The notes beneath the pieces were generated by a model that made no database searches, was not told the DNA's origin, and saw nothing but the letters and a program-made list of their open reading frames with translations. DNA of 64,000 nt from an uncultured Flavobacteriales bacterium (lineage in GTDB: Bacteria > Bacteroidota > Bacteroidia > Flavobacteriales_E > Vicingaceae): NCBI GenBank assembly GCA_905479995.1, contig CAJQON010000040.1:1-64000 (forward strand), written 5' to 3'. Of the stretch, positions 41,643 through 52,099 are shown piece after piece; the stretch's first letter is position 1; each line of letters starts with the position of its first letter. Position numbers and translations under genes: made by a program.

Positions 41643-42341
41643 TTAATTGAAATCGTAGGAAAATATATTCAAGTCCTTCTTATAAATCTCACTAACTTTC
41701 GTTTTCATCTTTTCATCGTAGTATTCCCTAAAATCTTTTTTCTTATTTGTAGAGTTCATTCTTTTAATTGGCTGATTATTAATGCTTAACAAACCCATAA
41801 TATGAGAAAGATCATTTTCAAAATTTTCAAACTTACCGATGTAGTCAATTGAATTTAAGTCAATTAGTTTTGATTGTAAACGAATATGCGGGTCACAATT
41901 ATCTATATCTTGGCTTGCTACAAAATCAATAAAATTTTCAAACTTTCGCATTTCTATCAATTCTTTGTATGAGAACTTAAAATAATTGTTTTGAACTACT
42001 TTATTCATCCAACATGATACGAGCCTGTCGTATGGGTTTCTAATAAATGCAAATTTGAAATAGTCCTTATAAATCCCAGTAGAGTAATGACAATCATATG
42101 GATGTTCCGCATCTAAATGGGTGTTTGATTCTTTTAAAATTTTAAGAATTGTTCTTGTTCCAACTTTAGCAACCCGGAACCAAATGAACTTTTTTTCATG
42201 ACAAACCGTCAAGTTGTATTTGTCTCGAGAAGGAAGCTGAGGAATCGTTTTTAGTACAATTCGACTTACAGTTTGGTATAACTTGCTGCCACGTGTTAGT
42301 TGAGTTGATAGGCCGCTTTTGTTTTTGATTGTTTTAAGCAT
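41643..42341 (-). CDS. Sulfotransferase family protein
   Basis: FIWFRVAKVGTRTILKIL (PAPS-loop-like) and FKFAFIRNPYDRLVSCW. Confidence 0.85.
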   Translation of the reverse strand: MLKTIKNKSGLSTQLTRGSKLYQTVSRIVLKTIPQLPSRDKYNLTVCHEKKFIWFRVAKVGTRTILKILKESNTHLDAEHPYDCHYSTGIYKDYFKFAFIRNPYDRLVSCWMNKVVQNNYFKFSYKELIEMRKFENFIDFVASQDIDNCDPHIRLQSKLIDLNSIDYIGKFENFENDLSHIMGLLSINNQPIKRMNSTNKKKDFREYYDEKMKTKVSEIYKKDLNIFSYDFN

Positions 42342-42347
42342 ATAGTT

Positions 42348-43616
42348 TTAATAAATCCGTCCACTCCTCCAGCTGTCAACAGCTCTAAACCATGTGTTTT
42401 TAAAAATAGGGGAGCGGCTTAGTGTAAAGTCGTTGTTACTCACAGGGTTGTCAACCTTGTTAAAAACAAAGCTAATGGACATCATATTGTTTTCTTCGCC
42501 ATAAATCCAGTTTTCGTAAGTTTTGTTCTTGTATACTACGTTGGGCGATCCAAATATTACGTAAATAATACCTCTATCTGTTTTCCAACCTTCTAGGTAA
42601 GAAGTGAAGTATTTGTTGGCGTTCTCTACTCGTGTATAATATGCTCTAATTAATGTTTTTGCTCGGTCGGTACTTCCTGCAATATTAAGCCAAAACTTAT
42701 CTATTGCTAATTTTTTGTTTTTGCTTTCGTTTAATTCGGCAAACTCTTTTTTAGTAGAAATGTAACGCATTGGCGGAATCATGTTTTCCGGGTTTTTTAT
42801 TTTCGGAAAATTTTCTTGAAAGTTAAATAAAGTGGGACCTAACTTATTGGTTTCTGAATTTTGAAAATGGAACAAGCCTGTTTTTTCTATGGTATAAAGT
42901 AGTGCATTAGAATCATTAAACTCTAAATAAATGGAACTGCTAGGTTTAAATACCAGTGGCTCTTCGGGTTCTATTGGAATCGAAAACGGTGGTTTTGCTA
43001 TAGGCAAATTAGAATCGTAATGTTTTAATAAAATTCTATTGGCTTGGTTTTGTCTGTTTTTTATAATTTTTATGCTAGTATTGCTGGTAAAATAATTATT
43101 AAACAACACATTATTGTTAGAGTCGAGCATAATGTAGTTTTGGTTAGAGTACATGTTGGATCTGTTAATCGGTACCCTCTTTCGAGCATAATGGTCTCTT
43201 GTTAAATCGTTAAAAGTAATTAGTAAATCGTAGGTTTTTCCAGCTTCTGTTTTTAGTTTTAAAAGGCCATCCAAGTGTCTTTTTTCTTTATTGTTTCCAT
43301 AATCTTTAAAATAAATGGAAGTACTGTCTACAATACTTTCATCGGCCTTGTTTATTAATTGGTAATTAATAAGGAGGTTGGCGCTAAATGTGGTGTCATT
43401 TCTCTTTTTGGTATATAAAATGTTTGCAGAATTCAGTCTAAAATGTACCTCTGTTAAGGTATCGTTTTTATGAAAAACTTTATATACAGGATTAATTAAA
43501 TTTAAACCTGGCATGTAAATTCCGGCAACATTGCTGCTGCTTGCCGTTTTTTTAGAAGGCTTACAGGCGTACAAGGCTAGTGCTGCAATTAATATGATGA
43601 TGAGTTTACGCATCAA
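42348..43616 (-). CDS. GWxTD domain-containing lipoprotein
   Basis: Lipobox ALYACKPS; YYTRVENANKYFTSYLEGWKTDRGIIYVIFGSP. Confidence 0.9.
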   Translation of the reverse strand: MMRKLIIILIAALALYACKPSKKTASSSNVAGIYMPGLNLINPVYKVFHKNDTLTEVHFRLNSANILYTKKRNDTTFSANLLINYQLINKADESIVDSTSIYFKDYGNNKEKRHLDGLLKLKTEAGKTYDLLITFNDLTRDHYARKRVPINRSNMYSNQNYIMLDSNNNVLFNNYFTSNTSIKIIKNRQNQANRILLKHYDSNLPIAKPPFSIPIEPEEPLVFKPSSSIYLEFNDSNALLYTIEKTGLFHFQNSETNKLGPTLFNFQENFPKIKNPENMIPPMRYISTKKEFAELNESKNKKLAIDKFWLNIAGSTDRAKTLIRAYYTRVENANKYFTSYLEGWKTDRGIIYVIFGSPNVVYKNKTYENWIYGEENNMMSISFVFNKVDNPVSNNDFTLSRSPIFKNTWFRAVDSWRSGRIY

Positions 43617-44967
43617 GTTGGTTGGTGTTGTCAGTTAAAAAATCTGTTGCAATGTTCTTTTTTGTTTTAGCACCTAAAGTTCTAATCTTTTCTGCTCTGC
43701 CAATTAAATTACCCGAACCTGTTTTCAATTTGTTTATCGCTCCGTTGTAAGCTTCTTGAGATGATTTTAATCCTTTATCTATTTTTTCTAAATCTTCTAA
43801 AAAGCCAACAAACTTATCGTAAAGCCTACCGCTTTGCTCGGCAATTTCTAAAGCATTTTTGGTTTGTTTCTCATTGTTCCAAACCGATTTTATGGTTTTT
43901 AAAGTAGCCAGTAAAGTAGATGGTGTAACTATTACTACTTTTTTATCCCAAGCATATTGGTACAACTGATTGTCGGTTTGCATAGCAATACCAAAAGACG
44001 ATTCTATGGGCATAAACAACAATACAAAGTCTGGCGAATCTATGCCTTTACCCGAAGTGTAATGTTTTTCGCTTAAGCCTTTAATATGAGCCTTAACCGA
44101 AACCAAGTGATTTTTTAAGAAGCTTTCTTGTTCATCAACATCTTCAGAGCTAATGTAGTCTTGGTAAGCATTTAACGAAACCTTAGCATCTACAATAATG
44201 TGTTTATTGTCGGGTAGTTTAATTAAAACATCTGGCTGAATTCTAGATCCTTCATCATTGGTGGTGCTGTGTTGTGTTTCAAATTCTTCGCCCTCAACCA
44301 ATCCAGAACTTTCTAATACCTTCTCTAAAATTAACTCGCCCCAATTTCCTTGTGCTTTATTGTCGCCTTTTAGTGCTTTGGTTAAGTTGTGTGCATCTTC
44401 ACTCATTTGTGTGTTTAACTTCTCCAACGATTTAATTTGTTCAATTAACGAAGTTCTGTCTTTTAGTTCTTTCTCATATTTGTCTTCAACCTTTTGCTCA
44501 AAGCTTTTAATATTTTCTTTTAAGGGATTTAAAATTTCACCCAATCGTTTTTGATTGGCTTCTGCAAAGTCGGATGTATTTTGTTTTAATAGTTTGTTAG
44601 CAATGTTTTCAAACTCAGTACTAAACTTTTTTTGTAGCTGTTCTACTTCTGTTTTTTGGTGGGCCAATTTTTCTTCTACATTGAGTTGGGCTTCTTTCAG
44701 CTTTGAATTCTCTGTTAGTAAGGTGTTTTTTTCATTCAACAGTTTTTCAAAACTATCTTTTTGTTCTTTAAACACTTCTCTAGAAGTCGTTATTTTACCA
44801 GAAAGTTCTCCTTTTTCTAAAGAAAGTTCATTGATCCTTTTGTTTAGTTCTTCAGCATTAAAAGTGGTGTTGGCAGTTGTATTAGCTTTACCTTTTTTAA
44901 GCAGCCAGCCCAGCGCAAATCCAACAATAATTCCAATAATTAAAAGTAAAACAGGTATCATATCCAT
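43606..44967 (-). CDS. rmuC: DNA recombination protein RmuC
   Basis: Coiled-coil N-term; QGNWGELILEKVLESSGL, DAKVSLNAYQDY, LFMPIESSFGIA. Confidence 0.95.
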   Translation of the reverse strand: MDMIPVLLLIIGIIVGFALGWLLKKGKANTTANTTFNAEELNKRINELSLEKGELSGKITTSREVFKEQKDSFEKLLNEKNTLLTENSKLKEAQLNVEEKLAHQKTEVEQLQKKFSTEFENIANKLLKQNTSDFAEANQKRLGEILNPLKENIKSFEQKVEDKYEKELKDRTSLIEQIKSLEKLNTQMSEDAHNLTKALKGDNKAQGNWGELILEKVLESSGLVEGEEFETQHSTTNDEGSRIQPDVLIKLPDNKHIIVDAKVSLNAYQDYISSEDVDEQESFLKNHLVSVKAHIKGLSEKHYTSGKGIDSPDFVLLFMPIESSFGIAMQTDNQLYQYAWDKKVVIVTPSTLLATLKTIKSVWNNEKQTKNALEIAEQSGRLYDKFVGFLEDLEKIDKGLKSSQEAYNGAINKLKTGSGNLIGRAEKIRTLGAKTKKNIATDFLTDNTNQLDA

Positions 44968-45004
44968 TCAAAAAATCTTAGGGAATAAAATTAAGCTAAT
45001 TTTC

Positions 45005-45691
45005 TTAATATTTTAGAATGAGAATAGGAGTTCCTTCATCTACCATATCGTATAACTCCACCACATCAGAATTTTTCATCCTAATGCAGCCATGTGAGGC
45101 TGGTTGGCCTAAAAAACCTTCTTCGGCAGTACCATGTATATATATGTATCTATTGTAAGAATCTATGTTTCTACCTTTATTAATTCCAGGCTCTTCACCT
45201 TGCAACCACATAATTCGAGAAGTAACATAATCGCCCTTCGCTTTTTCCTTTTCAGTAATAATTTTCACCTTTTTACCACAATACACCCGCGAAATAAACA
45301 GGCCTCCCTCTGGCACATTATCGCCAATTTTCTTTTTTATAGAGTGTAAACCTGGTGGTGTTTTATAGCTGTTACTCTTATTCCCTATTCCTTTTGCTGC
45401 CGTAGAAATGGTGTACTTTCTGATTGTAGAATCGTTTTCAATTAAGTACAAACGTTGGTGCTTTACCGAAATGTACATGTATTTTTCAAAAGACTTGTCC
45501 TTATACTTTAAGTTAAGGTATTCCGATAAAAAATTGGCAATTGTTTCAGGAGATGGTTCAGGCCCGGGATCTTCAATAACCGCAGGAATTTCTATTACAG
45601 GTTTTTCTAATACTTGAGTAGGCTTACACGAAAATAGTAAGCCAACCAACGCCAATAGAGCTAATATATAGTTAAACCGTTTTAAATGCAT
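45005..45691 (-). CDS. L,D-transpeptidase (YkuD), lipoprotein
   Basis: IYIHGTAEEGFLGQPASHGCIRMKNSDVVELYDMV catalytic motif. Confidence 0.93.
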   Translation of the reverse strand: MHLKRFNYILALLALVGLLFSCKPTQVLEKPVIEIPAVIEDPGPEPSPETIANFLSEYLNLKYKDKSFEKYMYISVKHQRLYLIENDSTIRKYTISTAAKGIGNKSNSYKTPPGLHSIKKKIGDNVPEGGLFISRVYCGKKVKIITEKEKAKGDYVTSRIMWLQGEEPGINKGRNIDSYNRYIYIHGTAEEGFLGQPASHGCIRMKNSDVVELYDMVDEGTPILILKY

Positions 45692-46494
45692 TATCCATTT
45701 TTTTTCTTACTCATCTTATGCATTAAGTTGTAAAAGGTATTGGGGAAAAATGTTTTAAACGGAACGGTAAGTAATTCTTTGCTGCCTATATATTTATGGT
45801 TTTTGTTAGATTTTATAGCGTTCACAAACTTTTTAGCAAAAACAGTAGTGTCCATTCCATTCTCTTGGGCAGGACTATTTTTGTTGTAAGCACTGCCATC
45901 ACCAGTAACAGCATTTAGTGTTACATTTGTATTTACAAAACCTGGAGATACTATTAATACAGCTACATTATCGTCTTTTAATTCCATTCTAAATGAATCG
46001 TAAAAGCCATACAGCGCATGTTTTGATGCAGCGTAAGTACTCAGGTTAGCTAACCCAAACTTGCCAATAATACTCGTTACCACAGCAATTTTACCGCTTT
46101 TTTGTTGTTGCATTATTGGAGCAACAGCTTTACTTAAAGCAACATTTCCAAAATAATTAATGTTCATTATTTTTTGTTCCACAGCAGCACTGGTTTCCAT
46201 AGCATAACCTTCCTGACTTATTCCGCCATTGTTTATTAATACATCTATTCGGTTAAACTTAGCAATAACTTGTTGAGTCCATTCAACAGTCAATTGGTAT
46301 TGTTCTAAATCTATTGGTAGAATTAAAACATTGTCATCACTCAATCCAGTTTCTTTTTTTACCCGTTCCAACTCTTCAGTCCTTCTGGCCGAAAGCACCA
46401 ATTTACATTGCTCTTTAGCGAGTAATTTAGCGAGAGCTTCACCAATTCCAGACGAAGCTCCAGTAATCCATATCACCTTATTTGTTAAATTCAT
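45691..46494 (-). CDS. SDR family oxidoreductase
   Basis: VIWITGASSGIGEALA, NNGGIS, YAASKHALYGF. Confidence 0.93.
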   Translation of the reverse strand: MNLTNKVIWITGASSGIGEALAKLLAKEQCKLVLSARRTEELERVKKETGLSDDNVLILPIDLEQYQLTVEWTQQVIAKFNRIDVLINNGGISQEGYAMETSAAVEQKIMNINYFGNVALSKAVAPIMQQQKSGKIAVVTSIIGKFGLANLSTYAASKHALYGFYDSFRMELKDDNVAVLIVSPGFVNTNVTLNAVTGDGSAYNKNSPAQENGMDTTVFAKKFVNAIKSNKNHKYIGSKELLTVPFKTFFPNTFYNLMHKMSKKKNG

Positions 46495-46617
46495 AGTGCT
46501 AATATAGATATTAAGGAATTACAACCTATAAGTGCTGAAATTTACTTTTTAACGGAACAATCTTAAAAACCTTAAAAGAGATTTAGTTTAAAATAATTAA
46601 TTTATTTTTGAAGAATG

Positions 46618-46648
46618 TTTGTAGATGTATTAAAAAAGTCTATTTTTG
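46618..46648 (+). promoter_or_regulatory. Consensus Bacteroidota promoter for rpmH (TTTG-N19-TATTTTTG)
   Basis: Exact match to TTTG-N19-TANNTTTG, 37 nt upstream of rpmH ATG. Confidence 0.75.
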
Positions 46649-46685
46649 CAGTCCAAAATTAAGAACAAAGTAAAACAATATAGCG

Positions 46686-46844
46686 ATGAAACGTACATTT
46701 CAACCATCAAATAGAAAAAGAAGAAACAAGCACGGTTTCAGAAGTAGAATGGAATCAGTTAACGGTAGAAAAGTTATCGCTAGCAGAAGAGCAAAAGGAA
46801 GAAAGAAATTAACAGTTTCTGACGAACCAAGACACAAGAGATAG
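46686..46844 (+). CDS. rpmH: 50S ribosomal protein L34
   Basis: Translated by eye: [52 protein letters not shown]; absent from ORF track because 52 aa. Confidence 0.98.
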   Translation: MKRTFQPSNRKRRNKHGFRSRMESVNGRKVIASRRAKGRKKLTVSDEPRHKR

Positions 46845-46865
46845 TGATATCTAAATAATATATTT

Positions 46866-46896
46866 TAAGGGATGCAATTTGCATCCCTTTTTTTTG
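46866..46896 (+). terminator. Intrinsic terminator of rpmH
   Basis: AAGGGATGCAATTTGCATCCCTTTTTTTT. Confidence 0.9.
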
Positions 46897-46992
46897 AACA
46901 ATTTTTATAATAATGTTGAAAAGTTACTTTAAAAATTTAATGGATTTGAAGTACTTTCGTAAAGATATTTAAGACAAAAAAAACCATCATTT

Positions 46993-49812
46993 ATGCCAAG
47001 AGATCATAGCATTAAGCACGTACTAATTATTGGAAGTGGGCCTATCGTAATAGGACAAGCCTGTGAGTTTGATTATTCAGGTTCTCAAGCCTCACGATCA
47101 TTAAGAGAAGAAGGAATAATAGTTTCGTTAATTAACTCAAATCCGGCAACCATTATGACGGATAAGGTTACTGCGGATAATGTTTATTTGTTACCGTTAG
47201 AACCAGCCTCTATTTCACAAATTTTAGAAGAGCATCCAGACATTGATGCTGTATTGCCATCTATGGGTGGTCAAACAGCATTAAACCTTTCTATAGAGTG
47301 TGAAAACATGGGTATTTGGGAAGATAACAATGTTAAAATGATTGGTGTTGATACCAAAGCAATTGAAATTACTGAAGATAGAGAGTTGTTCCGTCAAAAA
47401 ATGGAAGAGATAGGAGTAGGAATGGCTCCATCAGAAACAGCTAAATCATATTTAGAAGGAAAAGAAATTGCACAAAAAATCGGTTTTCCCTTAGTAATTC
47501 GTCCTTCATTTACCTTAGGTGGTACAGGTGGAGCGGTTATATATGATCCAGAAAAGTATGAAGATGCTTTACATGTTGGATTAAATGCTTCACCAATAAA
47601 AGAGGTAATGATAGATAAAGCCGTTATTGGCTGGAAAGAATACGAGTTAGAATTATTGAGAGATGCCAATGATAACGTGGTTATTATTTGTTCTATTGAG
47701 AATTTTGATCCAATGGGAATTCATACTGGAGATTCAATTACGGTTGCTCCAGCAATGACTTTATCGGATACTACTTTCCAAAAAATGAGAGATTTATCCA
47801 TTAAGATGATTCGATCTATTGGAAATTTCTCTGGAGGGTGTAACGTTCAATTCTCGGTAAGTAATGATGAAAGAGAGGAAATTATAGCCATAGAAATTAA
47901 CCCAAGAGTTTCTAGATCTTCGGCATTAGCTTCTAAAGCGACTGGTTATCCAATTGCAAAAATATCGGCTAAATTGGCCATAGGGTTTACTTTAGATGAA
48001 TTAAAAAATCCAATTACTGGAAATACTTCAGCATTATTTGAGCCAACATTGGATTATGTAATTGTAAAAGTTCCTCGTTTTAACTTCGATAAATTTAAAG
48101 GTTCCGAAAGAAGATTAGGATTTTCTATGAAATCGGTTGGAGAAACAATGGGAATTGGAAGATGTTTCCAAGAAGCCCTACAAAAAGCTTGTCAGAGTTT
48201 AGAAATAAATAGAAACGGTTTAGGAGCTGATGGAAAAGAATTAACCGATCAAGATGCTATTTTACACAGTTTAGAAAACCCAAGTTGGGACAGACTATTC
48301 CATGTTTACGATGCCATTAAAATAGGTATACCGTTTAAAAAGATACACGACAAAACAAAAATTGACCACTGGTTCTTACGTCAAATAGAAAACTCTGTAA
48401 AACTCGAAAGAAAAATTGAGGAGTATACGATTGATACATTACCGAAAGAATTAATGAATGAAGCCAAACAAAAAGGGTTGGCTGATAGACAAGTGGCACA
48501 CTTACTAAAGTGTTTAGAAAGTGAAGTGTATGCCAAGCGTACCGAGATGAACATTAACCGTGTTTTCAAATTGGTTGATACATGTGCAGCAGAATTTCCA
48601 GCAGAAACACCTTATTACTACTCTACTTTTGAAGAAGAAAATGAATCGGTTAGAACAGACAAAAAATCTATTGTTGTATTAGGGTCTGGACCAAATAGAA
48701 TTGGGCAAGGAATTGAGTTTGATTACAGTTGTGTGCATGGAATTATGGCTGCTAAAGAAGCAGGTTATGAGACCATTATGATTAATTGTAATCCTGAAAC
48801 AGTTTCTACCGATTCTGATACGGCAGACAAGTTATATTTTGAACCTGTATTTTGGGAGCACATTTACGACATTATTAAGCACGAAAAGCCAGAAGGTGTA
48901 ATTGTTCAGTTAGGTGGACAAACGGCATTGAAGTTAGCAGAGAAATTAGAGAAATACGGAATTAAAGTAATGGGAACTTCATTTGAAGCACTAGACATTG
49001 CTGAAGATAGAGGTCGTTTTTCTAAAGCATTAGAAAAATTAAATGTTCCTTTCCCAAAATATGGAATAGTTGAAAGTGCTGAACAAGCTATTGAACTTTC
49101 AAAAGATTTAGGTTTTCCATTGTTGGTGCGTCCATCTTATGTCTTGGGTGGTCAAAAAATGAAAATCGTAATTAACGAAGAAGAGTTAGAACATCATGTA
49201 GTTGACATTCTAAAATCTATGCCGAACAATCAAATATTATTGGATCACTTTTTGGGAGGGGCAATAGAAGCAGAAGCAGATGCCATTTGTGATGGTGAGG
49301 ATACTTACATAATAGGTGTAATGCAACACATTGAACCTGCTGGAATTCACTCAGGTGATTCTTATGCTGTATTACCACCTTACAACTTAGGTGATATGGT
49401 AATGGCTCAAATAGAAGACATCACTAAAAAGGTAGCCGTAGAGTTAAAAACGGTAGGTTTAATTAATATGCAGTTTGCAATTAAGGATGATGTTGTTTAT
49501 GTAATTGAAGCTAACCCTAGAGCTTCGAGAACTGTTCCTTTTATAGCTAAAGCTTACGATGAACCTTATGTAAAATATGCTACCAAAGTAATGTTGGGAG
49601 ATAAGAAGGTGAAAGATTTTAATTTCAATCCGAAGAAAAATGGATATGCTATTAAGATTCCAGTATTTTCTTTCAGTAAATTCCCTAATGTTGACAAGGA
49701 GTTAGGACCAGAAATGAAATCTACAGGTGAAGCTATTTACTTTATTGACAGCCTAAAGGATAAGTTTTTTAGAGATATTTATGCCGAAAGAAACCTATAT
49801 TTGAGTAGATAA
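46993..49812 (+). CDS. carB: Carbamoyl-phosphate synthase large subunit
   Basis: Duplicated ATP-grasp; LIIGSGPIVIGQACEFDYSGSQA and VLGSGPNRIGQGIEFDYSCVH. Confidence 0.97.
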   Translation: MPRDHSIKHVLIIGSGPIVIGQACEFDYSGSQASRSLREEGIIVSLINSNPATIMTDKVTADNVYLLPLEPASISQILEEHPDIDAVLPSMGGQTALNLSIECENMGIWEDNNVKMIGVDTKAIEITEDRELFRQKMEEIGVGMAPSETAKSYLEGKEIAQKIGFPLVIRPSFTLGGTGGAVIYDPEKYEDALHVGLNASPIKEVMIDKAVIGWKEYELELLRDANDNVVIICSIENFDPMGIHTGDSITVAPAMTLSDTTFQKMRDLSIKMIRSIGNFSGGCNVQFSVSNDEREEIIAIEINPRVSRSSALASKATGYPIAKISAKLAIGFTLDELKNPITGNTSALFEPTLDYVIVKVPRFNFDKFKGSERRLGFSMKSVGETMGIGRCFQEALQKACQSLEINRNGLGADGKELTDQDAILHSLENPSWDRLFHVYDAIKIGIPFKKIHDKTKIDHWFLRQIENSVKLERKIEEYTIDTLPKELMNEAKQKGLADRQVAHLLKCLESEVYAKRTEMNINRVFKLVDTCAAEFPAETPYYYSTFEEENESVRTDKKSIVVLGSGPNRIGQGIEFDYSCVHGIMAAKEAGYETIMINCNPETVSTDSDTADKLYFEPVFWEHIYDIIKHEKPEGVIVQLGGQTALKLAEKLEKYGIKVMGTSFEALDIAEDRGRFSKALEKLNVPFPKYGIVESAEQAIELSKDLGFPLLVRPSYVLGGQKMKIVINEEELEHHVVDILKSMPNNQILLDHFLGGAIEAEADAICDGEDTYIIGVMQHIEPAGIHSGDSYAVLPPYNLGDMVMAQIEDITKKVAVELKTVGLINMQFAIKDDVVYVIEANPRASRTVPFIAKAYDEPYVKYATKVMLGDKKVKDFNFNPKKNGYAIKIPVFSFSKFPNVDKELGPEMKSTGEAIYFIDSLKDKFFRDIYAERNLYLSR

Positions 49813-49879
49813 ATGACAATTTGGCTGGATTTTTAAATTGGTAAGAAAATTGCAAAAATCTATAGCTAAACAATAAACT

Positions 49880-50155
49880 ATGCAGTTATTAAGAACAATA
49901 GCAATACTTTTTATCGTCTATTACGGCTTTAAATTGTTGGCTAAATATGTTTTTCCATTTTTTTTGAAACGTTGGTTGAACAAAAAAATGGGTCAATTTC
50001 AGAATCAAGGGAATAGCCGTTTTAACGATCAGCAGAAAGCTGAGCAATTTGCCAAAGAGCATGAGGGCGAAGTGAAAATTAAGGCTCAGCCTAAAAACAA
50101 TAAACCTGAATCTGATGGATTAGGAGATTTTGTTGATTATGAAGAAGTAGACTAA
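49880..50155 (+). CDS. DUF4834-like small membrane protein
   Basis: N-terminal TM, Gln/Lys-rich linker, acidic DFVDYEEVD tail. Confidence 0.75.
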   Translation: MQLLRTIAILFIVYYGFKLLAKYVFPFFLKRWLNKKMGQFQNQGNSRFNDQQKAEQFAKEHEGEVKIKAQPKNNKPESDGLGDFVDYEEVD

Positions 50156-50172
50156 TTTAAAACAAATATACC

Positions 50173-50790
50173 ATGAACGAACCAACTACGAATACCGAAT
50201 TAAACTCAAACGAATTAACACCTTTATCAAAAGAAGATAGGGTAGATTTTTGGACCAGATTAGGCGCCTATTTAATCGATTTTTTATTTATTATCATTTT
50301 AGGGCTTGCCATTGGATTAACAATAGGTGATTTATTAGCCCCAGTTCTTTTTGGTGGTCAGATGGCTGACATGAATGTTCAAATGGATCAAATGAGTCAG
50401 TTATCTCCTGAAGTTGAACGCATGTTCCCGAATTTTATGGGATTAATGATGAAGATGATGGCTTTTGGTGCTGGAACATCTATTGCTGGATTAATATTAT
50501 TGGTAATGGAAGCATCAGTTGGGCAATCAGTTGGTAAAATGTTGCTAAAAATTAGAATTTCTAATGTTTATGGTTATCCCGCAACTCCTAAAGAATTATG
50601 GAGTAGAGCTTTATTTAAATATGGATCTACAGTTTTAAGCTTATTGGGTGGAATAACCGGTTTAATGATTTTAAGTACTTTGGGAAGTATCTTAGGACTA
50701 GTTGTCTTTGTTGGTTTCTTTTTGGTTTTTATGGACAACCGTCAAACCATTCATGATATGGTTGCTAAGACAATTGTAGCAAGAAAATAG
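50173..50790 (+). CDS. RDD family membrane protein
   Basis: DFWTRLGAYLIDFLFIIILG, SVGQSVGKMLLKIRI, DNRQTIHDMVAKTIV. Confidence 0.92.
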   Translation: MNEPTTNTELNSNELTPLSKEDRVDFWTRLGAYLIDFLFIIILGLAIGLTIGDLLAPVLFGGQMADMNVQMDQMSQLSPEVERMFPNFMGLMMKMMAFGAGTSIAGLILLVMEASVGQSVGKMLLKIRISNVYGYPATPKELWSRALFKYGSTVLSLLGGITGLMILSTLGSILGLVVFVGFFLVFMDNRQTIHDMVAKTIVARK

Positions 50791-50791
50791 C

Positions 50792-51403
50792 TTAGATATT
50801 AAACGTTATTTCTCCTAACATCTCTCCAGCACTATTTTCAAAATTAATGATGCGACATTCTCCGGCATTTTTGGCTTGTACATCATGAGGAATTCTGTCA
50901 TCTCCTAAAAAATAACTTTGTGTAATTAACTCTTTTTTATCTGAAGTAGTTATCTTATAATGAATGTGTCTGGCTCTACTACCATAATAACCTGGATAAA
51001 TGCTTTTAATAACAAAACGGCCATTATCATCTGTAATTACAAAACCTCTTAAATTAATTTCGTTGGGCTTATAATCTGTAACGCTCCCTGCTCCGTTAGG
51101 GTGATAAAGGCCAACGTTGTCCGAATGCCAAATGTCTATTTTAACTTGCTTAGCAGGAGTTTCTTTTCCCTTTCCATTATAAACAGTTCCTTTTAAAATC
51201 ATTGGTGTTCCTGATAGTTTTTGAGTATTTAGGTTAACTACTTCGGTGGTTCCTTCTAGATAAAATGGCCCCATGTAGTCTCTGCTGGTTAACTCACAGT
51301 CTTCTATATCGGTTAATATTTTTGTACTAGAACAAGAAGTTAAAATTGCTCCTCCAGCTAAGGCGCCTAAACCTAGTTTTTGTAAAAAATCAATTCGTTT
51401 CAT
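50792..51403 (-). CDS. Exported intradiol ring-cleavage dioxygenase-like protein
   Basis: Lipobox LTSCSS; MGPFYLEG, IDIWHSDNVGLYHP, GYYGSRARHIHYKI. Confidence 0.85.
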   Translation of the reverse strand: MKRIDFLQKLGLGALAGGAILTSCSSTKILTDIEDCELTSRDYMGPFYLEGTTEVVNLNTQKLSGTPMILKGTVYNGKGKETPAKQVKIDIWHSDNVGLYHPNGAGSVTDYKPNEINLRGFVITDDNGRFVIKSIYPGYYGSRARHIHYKITTSDKKELITQSYFLGDDRIPHDVQAKNAGECRIINFENSAGEMLGEITFNI

Positions 51404-51405
51404 GC

Positions 51406-52038
51406 TTACTTATCACTTAAGTATATATCAAATATAACGGACAAGTTGCCTTTAACATCTTCTAAACTAATGGGTAAAACCCTTAGTTCTGCTTTGCTTT
51501 GGCTTGCCCAAGGGTCTTCAGTAATGTGAGGATCACCTTTAAAATAAATTTGAGATATCAACTCTTTACTGTTTTCCTGATTTACTCTGAAATGAATGTG
51601 AGCTGGTCTAAACAATTTTCCATTTAAATATTTACCAGGTAAAATGGTAGTAAAAGAATATTCTCCTTCATCATTGGTAACCCATTTTGCACGTTGGTCA
51701 AATTTATTGGTTTCGTTATCGTATTCGCCTTTAGTGTTGCAATGCCAAATTTCTACCAAAGCATTTTTTAGTGGAGTTACACAATCAGCTTTAAATACTT
51801 TACCTTTTAAGGTAACTACAGTTCCGCTAATTCCGTTTGTTATTAGGTTGGATCGAGTAGGAGCATTTGGTCGGTAGAATGGCCCTAAAATATCATTGGT
51901 AGTATTGCAATCGCCTACAAATTTAGATCCTGCTGGTGCATTGGTTTTGCTTTCTGCACTAATTGGTTTAACGCTTCCGCATGCTGATAGGGCGAAAGCA
52001 GCAAGTCCAGCGGTCGTCAAAAATTTTTTTCGGTCCAT
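51406..52038 (-). CDS. Exported intradiol ring-cleavage dioxygenase-like protein (paralog)
   Basis: Start re-placed at MDRKKFLTTAGLAAFALSACG; ILGPFYRPNAP, VEIWHCNTKGEYDN, PAHIHFRV. Confidence 0.87.
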   Translation of the reverse strand: MDRKKFLTTAGLAAFALSACGSVKPISAESKTNAPAGSKFVGDCNTTNDILGPFYRPNAPTRSNLITNGISGTVVTLKGKVFKADCVTPLKNALVEIWHCNTKGEYDNETNKFDQRAKWVTNDEGEYSFTTILPGKYLNGKLFRPAHIHFRVNQENSKELISQIYFKGDPHITEDPWASQSKAELRVLPISLEDVKGNLSVIFDIYLSDK

Positions 52039-52099
52039 GTCTTTAGTTTTAATAGGTAGTTTGGTGCTGAAGAACCAAACATGATGCCAATAATTTAGC

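Noticed and set aside
44555-45016. 153-aa plus-strand ORF (and 44258-44554)
   Set aside because: Antisense to rmuC coiled coil; Ser/Phe-rich low-complexity shadow ORFs
46993-49812. Two near-identical halves within carB
   Set aside because: Internal duplication is the normal architecture of the CPSase large subunit
50792-52038. Assembly duplication of the two dioxygenase genes
   Set aside because: The two proteins are clearly divergent paralogs, not identical copies
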